In this document: positions 22,987-24,231 of the stretch, in pieces
How positions within the stretch are numbered: the first letter of the stretch is position 1
Layout of the letters: every line of letters begins with the position of its first letter
NCBI GenBank assembly: GCA_015222405.1
Contig: JADFVG010000060.1
Coordinates: 1-24,231, forward strand
DNA length: 24,231 nucleotides
Origin: Chloroflexota bacterium
Lineage (GTDB): Bacteria > Chloroflexota > Dehalococcoidia > E44-bin15
Direction: 5' to 3'
Made by a program: the position numbers and the translations under genes
Notes under the pieces: model-generated
What the model was told of the DNA's origin: nothing
Database searches by the model: none
The model's input: the letters and a program-made list of their open reading frames with translations, nothing else

Positions 22987-24207
22987 CTAAGTCACCCTTT
23001 TCAGAAATTCAGTCGCGGGAAAGATTTTTATCTCTTTATAACGATGAGCCAATGGAATTTGTTTTGTTATTAGAAAGCTATGTATGTCGTACTCTCCCCA
23101 CGGTCGTTTCGGTTCCAAGTATCTCTCGAATCTCACTGTATTTTGTCTGAAGTAGTCCAATCGTTTTTGCTGACGGTCTGCCTCATATCGTAGCGCATGG
23201 TTATCCAATAGTTCTTGTGTAAGTAGATTGAATCCTGTAAATGAGGATGGTGCTATGTCTCTGTATTTTGCGTCAGCCATAATTATAGTATTCCTCTCTT
23301 CAGAAATAGCTATGATGTCGTATTCCCAGTTCCCTATTACAACAGCAGTCTCCGGGCCAGCATAACCTCGTGAGCGAACCTCCTGTCTAAGCCAATTCTC
23401 AAACTTTTCACCGACTTTCTGTCTCATATCTTGGATGATTTGCTCTCGTTTCCTAATCGCCGGTTCTTCTGGATCTGGGCAACCTTGAAGGTAAATTAGG
23501 AAAAAGAGTAACGTATGGTGGTCCATTAAAATACCTTCACGTGTTCTTGCGACTATGGGTACCAGTTCTGTACTATCTACATACGTAGAAAAGAATTTCT
23601 GTGCTGAATACCTTCCCTTGCATTGTGAGTCGAAATGCCTTTGAATATCTGCCATATCCTTTTCCTGTTTTTCAGTTCGAATAATAGACAATTCATCTTT
23701 GCCCCATGTCTGCATGAACCACCCAAACAGAACAGAAAAATCCAGAAGGTCTGGCCTGTATTTATATTGTGACTTCGTCCTATAATGCTCTTGCAGCAAG
23801 TATCGTAACTGAAGGCTTGTTATCCAAAATCGCTCCAGTATTTCTTTACCATCGGTCATTGTAGCAAAGTCTAGCTTTGGAGTGACGGTAGCTTCTAGCT
23901 CTCTATATGGAAACAAGGACTCATTTGAGGGAAGCTCTTTATGCCTTACAAGACCTATTTCTTTCTGAAACTCTCTAAAAGCTTTAGTGTACTTGATAAA
24001 TAATAGCTTCAAACCTGATTCGGTTCTACCAAAGACAAGTCTCCTGTTTTGCACATCTTCTAGATTTTGTTGGTCCTGACTCCACCTTCGGACATTCTCT
24101 AGTAATAGTCGAAACTTGCCCATATCATCAATCGTGCCTTCGGATGGATATTTGTTGGTCATTAATAACAACTCACCCAAAGCAATGAAATGGTCTATTG
24201 ATGGCAT
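22987..24207 (-). CDS. Uncharacterised protein with C-terminal PD-(D/E)xK nuclease-like domain
   Basis: A 406-residue protein near the window edge. Residues ~265-345 contain a restriction-endonuclease-like core: helix KFENWLRQEV (Glu269 or Glu276), GNWEYDIIAI with Asp297, then TIIMADAKYRDI with Asp312-Ala-Lys314, the D...DxK triad. The N-terminal ~260 residues are helical and polar with no motif I recognise, perhaps a DNA- or partner-binding part as in stand-alone defence nucleases of the McrC or DUF2357 kind. The end (EIKIFPATEFLKRV) is a typical strand-helix finish. AAGGGA lies four bases before the ATG. It appears A+T-rich relative to the central cluster, which suggests separate acquisition. 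Other genes of its unit may lie beyond the window. Confidence 0.72.
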   Translation of the reverse strand: MPSIDHFIALGELLLMTNKYPSEGTIDDMGKFRLLLENVRRWSQDQQNLEDVQNRRLVFGRTESGLKLLFIKYTKAFREFQKEIGLVRHKELPSNESLFPYRELEATVTPKLDFATMTDGKEILERFWITSLQLRYLLQEHYRTKSQYKYRPDLLDFSVLFGWFMQTWGKDELSIIRTEKQEKDMADIQRHFDSQCKGRYSAQKFFSTYVDSTELVPIVARTREGILMDHHTLLFFLIYLQGCPDPEEPAIRKREQIIQDMRQKVGEKFENWLRQEVRSRGYAGPETAVVIGNWEYDIIAISEERNTIIMADAKYRDIAPSSFTGFNLLTQELLDNHALRYEADRQQKRLDYFRQNTVRFERYLEPKRPWGEYDIHSFLITKQIPLAHRYKEIKIFPATEFLKRVT

Positions 24208-24231
24208 TATTCCCTTCGTAAATAATAAGGT

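Overview
The window looks like an accessory (mobile and defence) island from a bacterium using the standard bacterial code. A broken glmS piece, an integrase carrying a zinc ribbon and an archaemetzincin together suggest an anaerobic Chloroflexota (Dehalococcoidia-like) genome. This is inference from protein flavour only, because no rRNA or core gene is present. Many genes have clear GGAGG-type ribosome binding sites. Three broken genes, a possible tRNA 3' remnant and several gene-poor stretches point to repeated insertion and deletion.

Left part (1-3756, + strand): a small gene overlaps a short tyrosine recombinase with an embedded zinc ribbon, followed by a frameshifted winged-helix-like gene. 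Next come a helically phased array of GTTCAA hexamers and a two-gene unit: an HTH plus long coiled-coil protein, and an overlapping uncharacterised partner. 3757-4471 is gene-poor.

Middle-left (4472-7261, - strand): a three-helix membrane protein is coupled to a family 2 glycosyltransferase. Upstream lies a chimeric pseudogene that joins the start of GlmS (catalytic Cys replaced by Val, conserved Trp replaced by TAG) to the end of a plasmid pRiA4b ORF-3-type protein. 6693-7261 is gene-poor.

Centre (7262-20654, - strand): eight larger genes and two very small ORFs lie head to tail and could form one ~13.4 kb transcription unit from a good promoter at 20685-20713. In transcription order they are: a ribbon-helix-helix-like protein; an Eco57I/PglX-like N6-adenine methyltransferase; a PLD-SNF2 helicase; an AIPR (abortive infection) protein with a PD-(D/E)xK nuclease motif; an ImmA/IrrE metallopeptidase fused to a macro domain; a P-loop nucleotide kinase fused to an adenylosuccinate-synthetase-like domain; a DUF7002-like protein with possible ADP-ribosyltransferase character; and a conserved protein starting QYFGD. 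The first four read as a restriction-like DNA-modifying system. The next three read as a nucleotide or ADP-ribose conflict module. The synthetase domain has Ser where PurA has its catalytic Asp, the change reported for phage PurZ enzymes that make the 2-aminoadenine precursor. This is the most interesting observation in the window.

Right part (20700-24231): a bidirectional terminator, a frameshifted von Willebrand A remnant (-), a tRNA-3'-end-like sequence, a GIY-YIG protein (+), an archaemetzincin (+) with its terminator, a degenerate 22-bp phased GTTTC repeat array, and a PD-(D/E)xK nuclease-like protein (-) near the window edge.
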